A stretch of 64,000 nt of DNA, taken from assembly GCF_023555055.1 (NCBI RefSeq), contig NZ_JAMJPL010000003.1:248001-312000 (forward strand), written 5' to 3'. Position 1 is the first letter of the stretch. Each line of letters opens with the position of its first letter. The notes beneath the pieces were generated by a model that worked only from the letters and a program-made list of their open reading frames with translations, did not search any database and had not been told where the DNA came from. The position numbers were made by a program, and so were the translations under genes. This document shows positions 1 through 9,666 of the stretch, one piece after another. Source of the DNA: Marinobacter sp. ATCH36. Its GTDB lineage: Bacteria > Pseudomonadota > Gammaproteobacteria > Pseudomonadales > Oleiphilaceae.

Positions 1-675
1 CTGGCCATTTTCGGTAGCGCACAATGCCGCGCACTTCAAGCGCTCTCTCGTTGTCTCATCAAGAGTAACCATCACGCTATTAACAGGCTGACCCAGGGCT
101 TCCTCAAGGCTGCAACTCAGTATGGACTGCGCCGCCGGGTTGATGTAGTTGATTATGCCGTCTGGTCCGGTGCTGACAACGCCATCGCCAATGCTTTGCA
201 AAGTAACGTCCAGCCGCTCGCGTTCGCTCGCCAGGCGGCGATTTGCCTTGGCAACGTAATTATTAACTGCCTCAACGATGGCTTCATCCAGAGCCTCGTT
301 AAGAAATCCGACCTCCTCGGTCGGCATTGTTTCAATCTGCGGGATCAGACGTTTGAAAATGGCCATCCGCAGCAACCCGTATTCTCTCGTCGTTTCTTCC
401 AGAGTGAAGCCCAGCTCCCACCGCTGTTCAGCGTGATGCTTGGGCCACTTTCCGGGTAATTTCGCAGGGTAGGTGCTGGTGCTTACTTTCTCTGCACTTG
501 CTGCGATGCTCTCCAGCAGTTCTGGCACTCTGTTGCGTTGCAGTTCATCTGACAAATCACGGGAGGCGTTGATTCTACGTTTACCCAGTGCTCGCCAGTC
601 CTCAAGGATTGCCTCCTGCTCCTGGCGGAGAAATTCATGAAGTCTTTGCGGCGAATGTTTAACGTTTTGGTTCAT
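1..675 (-). CDS. PAS-domain sensor protein, C-terminus cut off by window edge
   Basis: An open frame of 225 codons runs without a stop from an ATG at 675 to the left edge, so only the N-terminal part is visible. Residues ~1-145 form a mostly helical, charged domain that resembles the RsbRD-type N-terminal sensor domain: a KHHAEQRWELG stretch is followed by an EYGLLRMAIF helix. A PAS domain begins near residue 150 (SIGDGVVSTGPDGIINYINPA). The output domain (histidine kinase, GGDEF or other) lies outside the window. It is divergent from the GGDEF/EAL gene at 969, which has a similar N-terminal arrangement, so the two may be related sensors. The sensor role follows from the PAS domain; the domain name for the N-terminus is inferred from pattern only. 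Confidence 0.8.
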   Translation of the reverse strand, partial: MNQNVKHSPQRLHEFLRQEQEAILEDWRALGKRRINASRDLSDELQRNRVPELLESIAASAEKVSTSTYPAKLPGKWPKHHAEQRWELGFTLEETTREYGLLRMAIFKRLIPQIETMPTEEVGFLNEALDEAIVEAVNNYVAKANRRLASERERLDVTLQSIGDGVVSTGPDGIINYINPAAQSILSCSLEEALGQPVNSVMVTLDETTRERLKCAALCATENGQ

Positions 676-887
676 TATGCATCGTACCGTAACAGCTGTA
701 TTTTCATCTTCATGATACGTTTTTCCGTAAAGCGTCGTGATGCAAAAACCGTGTAGAAAGATGAGTTTCCCCTTTAACTGATAGTACTCAGCGGTAAATT
801 GTTCAAGACGGATCGTCCTCTACACAGGTGACTCCAGCCAGGGTTTTCTCGCCATCCATCTGCTCGTTATTTTTTTGTAATTGTCGC

Positions 888-899
888 TCTTGATCAAGA
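888..899. promoter_or_regulatory. 12-bp perfect palindrome in divergent promoter region
   Basis: TCTTGATCAAGA is self-complementary and lies 70 bp upstream of the GGDEF/EAL gene, in the 293-bp gap that separates two divergent sensor genes. It could be half of an operator for a dimeric regulator. A 12-mer palindrome is short enough to arise by chance and no matching partner was found. The rest of the gap is AT-rich toward 969 and shows no convincing -35/-10 pair. Confidence 0.25.
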
Positions 900-968
900 T
901 TAATTACTATCGCAAGGAAAATCGATTTAAAGTAAATACATCATTTTAGATCTGACAAGGCCAGACAA

Positions 969-3080
969 ATGAGGTTAGCGGAGTTTATCCGAACCTACAG
1001 GCAAAAGATCCTGGAGGTCTGGGAGCATGATGCAGAAGAGATTATCCCCCATCAGCACCGCCTCACCAGTTCAGAGGTGCGGGATCATGTCGGGCTTATC
1101 CTGTTGAGAATTGCCGGTGACATCGAAGCAAGCGACGGCGATGTACCGCGGGTTATCGATATCGACGAAGATCGCTCCGGCAAAGTGATGCCTGCCAAAC
1201 AGCATGGTGTTGAGCGCCACGATCTGGGGATTGATATTGTCCATGTGGCGACGGAATTCAGTGCCATGCGCACGGCGGTGGTTCAGCTTTGGACTCAGGA
1301 TAATCCCCCTACAGATCCAACTGATCTGAACGACCTCATGCGCTTCCACAAAGAGGTGGACCGAGCGTTGGCACACTCAATTGATCACTATGCCCAGCGC
1401 AAGGAGAAACAGGGGCGCCTGTTCGAAACCATGCTGTCTTCGCTGCCGGATCCCTGTTGTATTCTCAGCGTTGAAGGCCGGTTTATTTATGCCAACAAGG
1501 CGATGGCCGAGATGTGCGACCTGCCCCCCGATGACGTTATTGGCCGCAAGTTTTACGAACTGCCGCTGCCTGCGAATTACAACGGTGAGGGCCAGCTCAG
1601 CGAGGTTATCCAGCGCAAGGAACAGCGGGAAGGAGAAGTCGAGATAGACGTTTTCACAGGTGAGAAGCGCCATTTTGAATATGTTTATGTTCCTGTCCTT
1701 AACGAAAACAACGAAGTTGAGGCCGTGTCCGGAATTGCTCACGACGTGACTGAGCGTAAAAGATCAGAGGCTGAAATTTGGCGCCACGCTAACTTCGACA
1801 CGCTCACCAACGTACCCAACCGCCGTCTGTTCCGTGATCGCCTGGAACAGCACGCTGCCCACTCCGCACGTACCGGGGACCCGTTCGCGCTGCTGTTTAT
1901 TGACCTGGACCGCTTTAAAGAGATCAATGACACGCTGGGACACGATGCTGGCGATAAGCTGCTCAAAGATGTTGCCATACGTATCAGTGCATGCGTGAGG
2001 CAGTCGGACACGGTGGCCCGAATCGGTGGGGATGAGTTCACTGTGATTCTGCTGGATACCGGCGGTGTGGACGTGATCGAAACCATCGCCGGTGCAATTC
2101 TTGAAGAACTTAAAAAACCGTTCCAGCTCGGAGATGAGGAAGTCATTATTTCCGGCAGCATTGGTATCACGCGCTTCCCGGCGGATGCCACCACACCACA
2201 GCAGTTACTCAGCAATGCCGACCAGGCCATGTATGCCGCCAAATACTCAGGACGCAACCGTGTCTGTCTCTACACTGACGTGGCACAGCGTTCACACAAT
2301 GACAGGCAACTGCTAATCAGCGAACTGAGGGCGGCTCCTGCCAGCAACGAGTTAAGGCTCTACTATCAGCCGATTGTTGACCTCACAGACGGAAGAATCG
2401 CAAAAGCGGAAGTGCTGCTGCGCTGGCAGCATCCACGCCGGGGCCTGCTGTTACCCGAGGACTTTCTTGGGTTGGCGGAAGAAACCGGGATCATGTGTTC
2501 CCTCGAAAACTGGGTCTTTGCTGAAGCCGCCCTCTTCTCCGATCATTGGTCCACCCTTGCCGGCGGTGAAGCATTTCAAATTACCATCAATACCTCGCCA
2601 ACACAGTTCATGCACAGTGACAGCAAGCCTTGGGAGGCACACCTGAAGACGTTTGCAAACTCGGGGACAGGAATTGCCGTCGAACTCACAGAGAACGTGT
2701 TTCTGCACGATTCAAAGAACCTGTCCGAACGTTTCGCGGAACTCCAGGATGCGGGAATTCAACTGGCACTGGACGATTTTGGTACCGGCTACTCATCCCT
2801 GGCCTACCTGAAGCGCTTTGACATCAACTATCTGAAAATCGACCAGTCATTCGTGCACGGGAGCGACCCGGACTCGAGCGCTAAAACGATAGCCGAAACG
2901 ATCATTGTGATGGCGCACAAGCTGGGTCTCAAAGTTGTGGCGGAAGGCGTGGAAACGGCTGAACAACGGGACTGGCTGGTTGCTGCCGGTTGTGACTACG
3001 CGCAGGGATATTATTTCTCCCGGCCACTACCTGTTGATGGCTTTGGCAAGCTACTTGAAAGGGGCTACGTAACACACTGA
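969..3080 (+). CDS. Diguanylate cyclase/phosphodiesterase with PAS, GGDEF and EAL domains
   Basis: Cyclic-di-GMP turnover protein of 703 residues with no obvious membrane segment. An N-terminal helical domain (~1-145, RsbRD-like pattern) is followed by PAS (~150-268), GGDEF (~275-440) and EAL (~455-700) domains. GGDEF is intact at residues 353-357, and an RxxD product-inhibition site (RQSD, 344-347) sits five residues before it, so cyclase activity with feedback control is expected. In the EAL domain the signature reads EVL (481-483) instead of EAL, but the metal-binding DDFGTG (602-607) and a later VAEGVET are present, so the phosphodiesterase half may still work. The start is ATG 969, with AAGG eight bases upstream. 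It is convergent with the isocitrate dehydrogenase gene. Confidence 0.93.
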   Translation: MRLAEFIRTYRQKILEVWEHDAEEIIPHQHRLTSSEVRDHVGLILLRIAGDIEASDGDVPRVIDIDEDRSGKVMPAKQHGVERHDLGIDIVHVATEFSAMRTAVVQLWTQDNPPTDPTDLNDLMRFHKEVDRALAHSIDHYAQRKEKQGRLFETMLSSLPDPCCILSVEGRFIYANKAMAEMCDLPPDDVIGRKFYELPLPANYNGEGQLSEVIQRKEQREGEVEIDVFTGEKRHFEYVYVPVLNENNEVEAVSGIAHDVTERKRSEAEIWRHANFDTLTNVPNRRLFRDRLEQHAAHSARTGDPFALLFIDLDRFKEINDTLGHDAGDKLLKDVAIRISACVRQSDTVARIGGDEFTVILLDTGGVDVIETIAGAILEELKKPFQLGDEEVIISGSIGITRFPADATTPQQLLSNADQAMYAAKYSGRNRVCLYTDVAQRSHNDRQLLISELRAAPASNELRLYYQPIVDLTDGRIAKAEVLLRWQHPRRGLLLPEDFLGLAEETGIMCSLENWVFAEAALFSDHWSTLAGGEAFQITINTSPTQFMHSDSKPWEAHLKTFANSGTGIAVELTENVFLHDSKNLSERFAELQDAGIQLALDDFGTGYSSLAYLKRFDINYLKIDQSFVHGSDPDSSAKTIAETIIVMAHKLGLKVVAEGVETAEQRDWLVAAGCDYAQGYYFSRPLPVDGFGKLLERGYVTH

Positions 3081-3142
3081 TTTTATTGTCGCCGCCCTAG
3101 CCTCACCGATATCCTAAGCGACCTCAGAATGCGTAAATCGGA

Positions 3143-4879
3143 CTACTGAAGCGCTTTTTCAACAGCGTCCAGAAAACCGGCCATATCCACTACCTGCTCC
3201 GAATCCGGGTCTACCGTTTTGCCCTTAAGATCCGCCGTGACAATGCCTCTGTCTACGGTGTCGGTCAGTGCTGACTTGAGATTAACGGCGTATTCGCTCA
3301 ATGGTGTATTACCCTCACGCTCGCCCAGAGTTTCCAGTGCGTTTGCCAGAGCAAAGATCAGTGCGGAGGGATTAAAGTGAGCTTCCCGACCGTCGCTTTC
3401 AAGGTACTTCACGTACAGATCAGCAGCAGTGCCGTGGGGGGCTTCGAAAAGCATGGTGCCGTCTTTGCTCTCAATGATGGAGCTGGCGGTGGCCAGGCTG
3501 CCGCCCAGGGCCGCCGAGATGTCAGAGAAGATGTCGCCGTCCAGATTCTGGGAGGGATAAAGTGCGTTTCTCGGCGGATCGGTAATCATCTTCTTGAGCT
3601 GGCTTGATGGCCGCATAATCATGAACGACGGCGGTGGCGTATGCTCACGGGCCAGCTCCCGGCGCACTTCGGTAATCACGTTGCTGTAAACTTCGTCGTA
3701 TTCCATGTACTCGCGTTTCAGGCCGAAGTAGACCTCCTTGTCCTTGCGGGAGGCGTCACGGAACACCTGGGCAACCCAGTCCTTGATGGCTTCCCGGTCA
3801 TTGGACATCAGCAGCACCGGGTCGCCCTTTTTGACACGGCGGGCGTGCTTTTCTTCGCCGTCTACGATCACCTTGATAATACCGTCTTCCTGCGCCGGCA
3901 TGTTAAAGCTGCCGTACTGGTCACCGCCGCCAGCACTCATGCGAGAGATAGACACATGGGCGCCGCGGCTGGGGATGCCGAATTCCCGGAGCTGGTTCAC
4001 CAGTTTATACAGTTTCCGCCCTGTGGTGTTATCGGGCACGCCCCAGAGCGCACGCTCTGGTGGATTGGAGACGATGCGCGCCGCCTGGGCGTCGATCAGT
4101 TCGTAGTAGTAGTTCAGCCCCAGATCCTTGATTTTCTGGCGGTAGTCACGTTCATAGATGTCTTCGATCACCGTGCGCATGGCGCCGTCATAGCCGGGTA
4201 TCACAGTGTCTTTCAAGCCCAGGTAAACATCCCGCTTCTCGTCGATGGCACGCTGGAAGAAACGATGCGCCCAGGCTTTGACATCCTCAAGGTCATTGGT
4301 GGCTAACAGCCATGGATCTCCTTTGCAGATTTCACGGCGATGCAATTCTATCGGGTCGCCACTGCTACCCACGAAGACCAACTTGACCACACCGGTTGCC
4401 TCGGAAAGCTGGTTGAAGCTGTCCTTGATACCGCCAAACTCCATGGTGTCCACTTCGATATCGCGGCCGACCCACGCCGGCCGCCTGATATTGAGGTTGC
4501 GGAACTGGATGTCCTCCCGGGTGATATTGCCGCTGATGCCCTTGCGGATGGCGCCGTTGGGGGATTTGGTGGCCAGTGGGCTCAGATTGCTGGAGTCCAC
4601 CTCGGGGTGTTTGCGGAGCAGATCCTCCAGTTGCTGGCGGTTGACGGTCATGCCGGCATTCTTCACCCCTACCCCATGGCGCTGAAGAGCTTCGATGGCA
4701 TCGGTTACCGCTTTGCCGTTGGTCAGCAGGCGGTGTTCCGCGGACAGGTCAATTTCTTCAAGCTTGATGTCGAGGCGCGCGGACACAAATTTTTCGAGAA
4801 TCTGCTCGAACGCCACCTGGGCCATTTCGTCACCATGAAGAATGACCAAAGGCGAAGCCACATTGATCCTGCTGTCCAT
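3143..4879 (-). CDS. icd: Isocitrate dehydrogenase, long form with internal duplication
   Basis: Oxidative decarboxylation of isocitrate to 2-oxoglutarate in the TCA cycle. The protein has 578 residues against about 400-420 for ordinary homodimeric enzymes. The substrate-binding KSPNGAIRKG motif (~105-114) is present. Residues ~163-300 and ~333-465 are two diverged copies of the same segment: KGDPWLLATND (187-197) matches KGDPVLLMSND (351-361), and DVYLGLK matches EVYFGLK. Copy one keeps the catalytic lysine (GLKDT, K223) and LID (D263); copy two keeps the metal-binding DGDIFSD (D449, D453). FEAPHGTA (~478-485) is the nucleotide-loop motif. It follows mqo by 36 bp, with AGGGAG before the ATG, so the two probably form a TCA operon. 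NAD or NADP preference cannot be read by eye. Confidence 0.85.
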   Translation of the reverse strand: MDSRINVASPLVILHGDEMAQVAFEQILEKFVSARLDIKLEEIDLSAEHRLLTNGKAVTDAIEALQRHGVGVKNAGMTVNRQQLEDLLRKHPEVDSSNLSPLATKSPNGAIRKGISGNITREDIQFRNLNIRRPAWVGRDIEVDTMEFGGIKDSFNQLSEATGVVKLVFVGSSGDPIELHRREICKGDPWLLATNDLEDVKAWAHRFFQRAIDEKRDVYLGLKDTVIPGYDGAMRTVIEDIYERDYRQKIKDLGLNYYYELIDAQAARIVSNPPERALWGVPDNTTGRKLYKLVNQLREFGIPSRGAHVSISRMSAGGGDQYGSFNMPAQEDGIIKVIVDGEEKHARRVKKGDPVLLMSNDREAIKDWVAQVFRDASRKDKEVYFGLKREYMEYDEVYSNVITEVRRELAREHTPPPSFMIMRPSSQLKKMITDPPRNALYPSQNLDGDIFSDISAALGGSLATASSIIESKDGTMLFEAPHGTAADLYVKYLESDGREAHFNPSALIFALANALETLGEREGNTPLSEYAVNLKSALTDTVDRGIVTADLKGKTVDPDSEQVVDMAGFLDAVEKALQ

Positions 4880-4915
4880 AGATTTCTCCCTGCGGTATCT
4901 GCGGTGTATTCAAAT

Positions 4916-6379
4916 TCATTGAGCCGTGGACTGGTTTATCCCTAGCTGTTTGTTGACGGCATCACGAATCTCGCGGTACCGATCGGCATTATCCGCCAAT
5001 GTGTCGAGATCATCCTCGGGAAAGATTTCACTCTTCCTTTTCATGGCTCCCTCTTTGGAAAAGATAGACGGTATTAGCTGTTCCAGACAGCGCAACATGA
5101 CTTCTGGCGAAACCGACGCCCCGGGTGATGCCCCAAGTAGCGTCCCGTAGGTTTTGTCCTTGGACACCAGTATTTCCGTGCCCATCTGCAAATCGCCGTC
5201 TTTGATGATTTGAACCCGCTGGCCGGCTTCGATCGGTTTCCAATCGAACTTTTTACTTAAGCCCGGAGCAAAGCTGTCCAGCTCCTCGACCATGCTTTTC
5301 TCGCCTTTGAAGCTTTCTGAAACCAGATACTTGACCAGCGGAAAATGCTCCAGGGCGACGCTCAGCAAACCGGGGATGTCATGCAGCCGAATGGAAGTAA
5401 GGTAATCAAGAAACCCACGACCTCTCTCGAGAATCGGTTTGAAGGATGCAAACGGGCCGAACAGCAGATAATGCTTGCCATCCACTACCCGCAAATCCAG
5501 GTGCGGCACTGACATGGGAGGTGCGCCAACTTTCGCTTTGCCATAGGTTTTGGCCTTGTAGTACTTGGCCTGTTCTTCGCTAATCTGGGCCTGTAAAAAA
5601 CGTCCGCCGACAGGGAAACCGGCAAATCGACTCCGAAATGGCAGATGGCTTCTTTTCAGAAGTGGAAATGCGCCGCCGCCGGCACCAACAAACAATACAT
5701 CCGCCCTGTGTTGAACCGGAGTTCCTTTGCTGACTGCCTCGATCAGCCAGCGCCCGGTCGGGCTCTTGTGAACGCGCTTGACGTGGGTGCCATACTCGAT
5801 TTTGACACCCAGCTCATTCACGGCGTATGCCGCCATTTGCTCTGTTAATGCCCCGAAGTTAACGTCTGTGCCCGTCTCGATGACGGTAGCCGCCATCTTT
5901 TGATCGCGGGGGCGCTCATCCATGGTGTAGGGAATCCAGCTCTTTATCTCATCAAAATCTTCTGAGTAACGCATGTTCTCGAAAAAGTGATGAGCCGACA
6001 TTTCCCGGAATCTCAGTTGCAGTTCTTCGATCGAAGATTCGGACACAATGGTGCAGTGCTTGGTTTGATTGATAAACGAATGAGGGTCTTTGATGGCGCC
6101 TTTCTTGAGAAGGTAGGCCCAGAACTGCTTGGCAATATTGAACTGGGCATGGATCTTCAGGGCTTTTTCAACCGAGATGACTTCCTCGTCCACCGGGGTA
6201 TAGTTCAGCTCACAGTTCGCCTCGTGGCCGGTTCCGGCGTTCCAGAAGGCTGACGAGTTTCCCGCCCCGGCGCTGTCCAGCCTCTCCAGAATGGTGATGT
6301 CCAGGTCAGGTGCGATCTCTTTTGCCAGTGTGGCAAAGGTGGTACCCATGATGCCTGCGCCAATTATTACTACGTTCAT
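4916..6379 (-). CDS. mqo: Malate:quinone oxidoreductase
   Basis: FAD-dependent, membrane-associated oxidation of malate to oxaloacetate with electrons passed to quinone. The 487 residues are usual for the family. The N-terminal dinucleotide fold GAGIMGTTFA (residues 7-16) is followed by the family-typical SSAFWNAGTGHEANCELNYTP region around 42-62, and a GASPGAS stretch lies near the C-terminus. There is no signal peptide, which fits peripheral attachment on the cytoplasmic side. GAGA lies before the ATG. It is the first gene of a probable two-gene operon with the isocitrate dehydrogenase gene, and it is divergent from the small secreted protein at 6613 across a 233-bp gap. Confidence 0.93.
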   Translation of the reverse strand: MNVVIIGAGIMGTTFATLAKEIAPDLDITILERLDSAGAGNSSAFWNAGTGHEANCELNYTPVDEEVISVEKALKIHAQFNIAKQFWAYLLKKGAIKDPHSFINQTKHCTIVSESSIEELQLRFREMSAHHFFENMRYSEDFDEIKSWIPYTMDERPRDQKMAATVIETGTDVNFGALTEQMAAYAVNELGVKIEYGTHVKRVHKSPTGRWLIEAVSKGTPVQHRADVLFVGAGGGAFPLLKRSHLPFRSRFAGFPVGGRFLQAQISEEQAKYYKAKTYGKAKVGAPPMSVPHLDLRVVDGKHYLLFGPFASFKPILERGRGFLDYLTSIRLHDIPGLLSVALEHFPLVKYLVSESFKGEKSMVEELDSFAPGLSKKFDWKPIEAGQRVQIIKDGDLQMGTEILVSKDKTYGTLLGASPGASVSPEVMLRCLEQLIPSIFSKEGAMKRKSEIFPEDDLDTLADNADRYREIRDAVNKQLGINQSTAQ

Positions 6380-6612
6380 ATAGCTTTCTCGCCAGTGTCA
6401 GTTTCTAGGTTATTAACCAGTAAAGTGTTGTGACCCGAAAATATCATGCTTACGGTATTCGCTGAAAATCAGTTGCAGGTGTTACCACGCCTCGCAGCAA
6501 GCGATGGCGACATTAACCCCACCAACATTGAAAGATAGTGATACCGGTACGGCTTTTCCACGTACCGAATAACTCACAAACTCACTTTTAACCAAACCAA
6601 AGAGGCCAGATC

Positions 6613-6996
6613 ATGAATGTAATCAACGTAGGCCACCGTCTCCCGACCACACCGGCAGCCCTCCTCGGTTTCGCAGCGATGTTAGCAGCCGGTTTGGCGA
6701 GTGCCGACACTTCGCTCAGTGCAGAGGTCATCTCTAACGCGGTTAGCGACCATTCCTACCAGGGCAGCATGAGCGAACCCAACTCCGGGTTCAACGAATA
6801 CTATGCGGCGGATGGCACCATTTACGGCGAGAATTACGAAGGTGAATGGACTACCCGGGAGGGCGAGATGTGTTTCGCCTATGGCGACGGGCCAACCTGC
6901 TACGAAGTCAGTCTCGATGGCCCATCCATGGTTTTACGTCAGGACGGCGCCATAAAAGGAAGCGGCATGCTGATACCGGGCAACACTGTTAAGTAG
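6613..6996 (+). CDS. Small secreted protein of unknown function
   Basis: This 127-residue protein has a likely signal peptide (hydrophobic run AALLGFAAMLAAGLASA, cleavage around residue 31). The mature part has a dehydration-like pattern: YYAADGTIYGENYEGEWTTREGEMCFAYGDGPTCYEVSLDG, a W-x-G-E-M-C-F core with two cysteines that could form a disulfide. The pattern resembles small periplasmic proteins built from short beta strands, but no family is recognised with certainty. AGAGG lies before ATG 6613. It stands alone between divergent mqo and the downstream chemoreceptor gene. Confidence 0.75.
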   Translation: MNVINVGHRLPTTPAALLGFAAMLAAGLASADTSLSAEVISNAVSDHSYQGSMSEPNSGFNEYYAADGTIYGENYEGEWTTREGEMCFAYGDGPTCYEVSLDGPSMVLRQDGAIKGSGMLIPGNTVK

Positions 6997-7242
6997 GAAG
7001 ACTGCATCGCGGCTTGCGTCATTGCTTCTGAATGGGGTCAAGCCAGACCGCATACCAAAGATGAACTCCCTGAGCGGACACTATGTTTACAGCGATAGCG
7101 GCATGAAGCACTGGAACCTGAAACTCTCTCCCATGATCGCCAGCCAGGCGAAGTTTGTGGAATAAAAGCTTGGCCGTCGGCTCCAGATTCTCGTCGGCCA
7201 GTCGTTAAGCAATAAATCGAGTATGGGAAAAGAGGCAGACCA

Positions 7243-9246
7243 GTGGCTGTAAACACCTTTGAAGCGATTGAACGTCGACTTGGCGTGAGCGGGAAACTCC
7301 TGATTGCGCCTGTTTTTATTCTTCTGCTGTTTGCCCTCGTCACGTTTTACAGTGTCAGGGAGTTCCAGAGTCTGGATGAGCGCATGGGCACCGTTGCCAG
7401 AGACCTGGCACCGGAAACATCGATTGCGACCGGTGTCCTGATCAACCTTTACAACATGAGGTTAAGGGTTTTCGACTACTACGACACCGGTGACGATGAA
7501 ATCCTGTCTCGTTTTGAGCAACTCGAGTCGGAATTCTTCAACGATCTGTCTGCCGCCAGGCAAGAGATTCAAAATGCAGAGCGGACTCAGCTAATCGGTG
7601 AAATTGAGAAAACGACTCTCCAGTTCGTGGATGTGTTCAAGACCGAACTGGTGCCGGCCAAACAGCAGGTAATGGATATCGTTGCCAATGAACTTGACCA
7701 ACACGGCCCCGATGCGTCGGAAGCATTGCGCAGAGCCATGGATGGCGTTACCAACCGGGATCCCGATAGCCAGTTACGAGTGGTTCTGGAGCAGTTGATC
7801 CACGACACACTCCTTATGCGCATGGCAACACAACGCTTTTTCGCAGATGGTGACAAGTCATCCGAAACGGCACTTGGTTATGCCATGGAGGACGTGGCAA
7901 TTGGCCTCGAGTTCCTGGATATGGATTCCGTTCCGGATTATGTCAGACAGTATTTTGATACCGCCATAGCATCACTGGAGAGCTACCAGGCATCGGTCCA
8001 GGAGTTGCTGGTTCATCAGAAAACAATGATTCGTACAAAAGAAGAGAAACTTGACGTACTGGGGCCGCGGATTACCGGATTGGCGAGGGATCTGGAACAA
8101 AAAGTGTTCGCATCACTCGAGGCGGTGGCGGACGAGGCGGAGGCCGAAACGGATACGGCACTCAATCTGACGTTGGGTGCGTTCATTGTATCTGTGGTGC
8201 TAGGGCTCGTGGTTGCCGTACTGATGAGCCGAATGATGGGCGCCAGTGTCAAACGTGCCCGGTCAGAAATCCTCGCCTACCTGGAAAATATCGGTAATAA
8301 CGAGGGTGACGTCTCTACCCGGCTCACCAGGGGTCGTCCGGACGAAATCGGCGACTTCATCGCGGCCGTAAACTCGTTTCTGGAAACCCTGGAAGACATC
8401 ATTTCCAGGATCGTTACTTCGTCACGGCGCCTCAGCACCGAGTCCGAATCTCTGTCCGGCATTACCGAAAGCACGTCCGCAAATGCCGAGCAACAACGGG
8501 ACCAGGTAACACAGGTGTCGGCGGCGATGCAGGAAATGGTGTCGACATCCGACGAAATCGCCTCAAACACCAGTGACACAGACGAGTCCGCACGGCAGGC
8601 AGCCGGGCTCGCGGGTACCGGGCAGGAAACCGTTGCGACTGCGGTCAAATCGGTAAACAGGCTTGCAGAACAGGTGGAGGAAGGTTCAAAGCGCATTCAG
8701 CGCCTTGAACAGGAATCGGGAGAGATCGGCAACGTACTGGAGGTGATTCAGGCGATCGCGGCACAAACCAATCTCCTGGCGTTGAACGCTGCTATCGAAG
8801 CCGCTCGTGCTGGTGAGGCGGGCCGTGGTTTCTCGGTGGTTGCCGATGAGGTTCGTGGCCTCGCGAAGCGGGTTCAGGACTCCACGGTGGATATTGAGCG
8901 CATTGTCTCCAACTTGCAGCGCGGCGCCGCCGGTGCTGTGGTTGATATGAGCAAGGCCAAGCAAATGGCCGGTGAAGCCAGCGAAGAAGCGAGTAAATCA
9001 GGCGAAGCCCTGTCAGAAATCATTGCCGCCGTGAACCGGATCGTTGATATGACCACGCAGGTGGCAAGTGCAACTGAGCAACAGCGGGCTACAGCGGCCG
9101 AGATGACGCAGAACGTTGAAGCCAGTAGCAGTGCTATCGATAAACTGACGGACGACGTTGCCCATGTGAACCGATCCAGCAAAACCCTGGCGGATATGGC
9201 GGAAGATCTGGGTAGCCTCGTGCGCCGCTTCAAAACATCAACGTAA
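7243..9246 (+). CDS. Methyl-accepting chemotaxis protein
   Basis: Transmembrane chemoreceptor of 667 residues. A first membrane helix (~17-38) is followed by a long helical periplasmic sensor (~40-300), a second membrane helix ([18 protein letters not shown], ~308-326), a HAMP-like linker and a cytoplasmic coiled-coil signalling domain. The conserved hairpin tip that contacts CheA and CheW is complete ([20 protein letters not shown], ~504-523), followed by [15 protein letters not shown]. The start is GTG 7243 with AGAGG upstream; the nearby ATG at 7223 is out of frame. No chemotaxis signalling genes lie nearby, so it presumably feeds a pathway encoded elsewhere. The ligand cannot be predicted. 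Confidence 0.93.
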   Translation: MAVNTFEAIERRLGVSGKLLIAPVFILLLFALVTFYSVREFQSLDERMGTVARDLAPETSIATGVLINLYNMRLRVFDYYDTGDDEILSRFEQLESEFFNDLSAARQEIQNAERTQLIGEIEKTTLQFVDVFKTELVPAKQQVMDIVANELDQHGPDASEALRRAMDGVTNRDPDSQLRVVLEQLIHDTLLMRMATQRFFADGDKSSETALGYAMEDVAIGLEFLDMDSVPDYVRQYFDTAIASLESYQASVQELLVHQKTMIRTKEEKLDVLGPRITGLARDLEQKVFASLEAVADEAEAETDTALNLTLGAFIVSVVLGLVVAVLMSRMMGASVKRARSEILAYLENIGNNEGDVSTRLTRGRPDEIGDFIAAVNSFLETLEDIISRIVTSSRRLSTESESLSGITESTSANAEQQRDQVTQVSAAMQEMVSTSDEIASNTSDTDESARQAAGLAGTGQETVATAVKSVNRLAEQVEEGSKRIQRLEQESGEIGNVLEVIQAIAAQTNLLALNAAIEAARAGEAGRGFSVVADEVRGLAKRVQDSTVDIERIVSNLQRGAAGAVVDMSKAKQMAGEASEEASKSGEALSEIIAAVNRIVDMTTQVASATEQQRATAAEMTQNVEASSSAIDKLTDDVAHVNRSSKTLADMAEDLGSLVRRFKTST

Positions 9247-9356
9247 TTTGGATTGCTTCAGATGTTTCCTACGTCACAGGCTACATATTCAAAGACTGAT
9301 ACCTGCTTGGCTGCTTGATCTGACAAGCTCAACAGCAGGATTTGCCCATACCGGGA

Positions 9357-9515
9357 CTATGCCGAGAACTTCCAGAATGGCGTTCTTAAACGCTGCTCGA
9401 CAACTTCTGGCGGGTATCCAACATCTTTGAGAAGGCGTGGTTCCATGGTCAGGACCAGGTGGAGGAAGTTACGCTTCATTCTCCAACCTTTGTAAAGTGA
9501 TGCAGCTCTGTTCAT
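9357..9515 (-). CDS. Very small DUF1127/YjiS-like protein
   Basis: A 52-residue open frame starts at ATG 9515 with GGAT eight bases upstream and ends in TAG. It reads as arginine-rich helix plus the pattern LxxMxxRLLKDVGYxxExVE, close to the DUF1127 (YjiS-like) consensus in which a short basic segment precedes L-x-D-I-G. Such proteins are common small bacterial proteins; some are linked to RNA turnover or phosphate and carbon metabolism in alphaproteobacteria, but no role is established here. It occupies most of the otherwise empty 420-bp gap after the chemoreceptor gene. The remaining bases (9247-9356 and 9516-9666) show nothing recognisable. Confidence 0.55.
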   Translation of the reverse strand: MNRAASLYKGWRMKRNFLHLVLTMEPRLLKDVGYPPEVVEQRLRTPFWKFSA

Positions 9516-9666
9516 TTCAATCATCCATTCATAGGTGACGATAAAAGGGTTAAACCGTAACCGGTCTTTGTTAGTTACCTATTTTATGGATAACGCCTTT
9601 CCGGCCCCATACTTGGAAACCACTACGCAGCCTCTTTTCAGGGCCCGGAGGGCTAATGACTTATAC

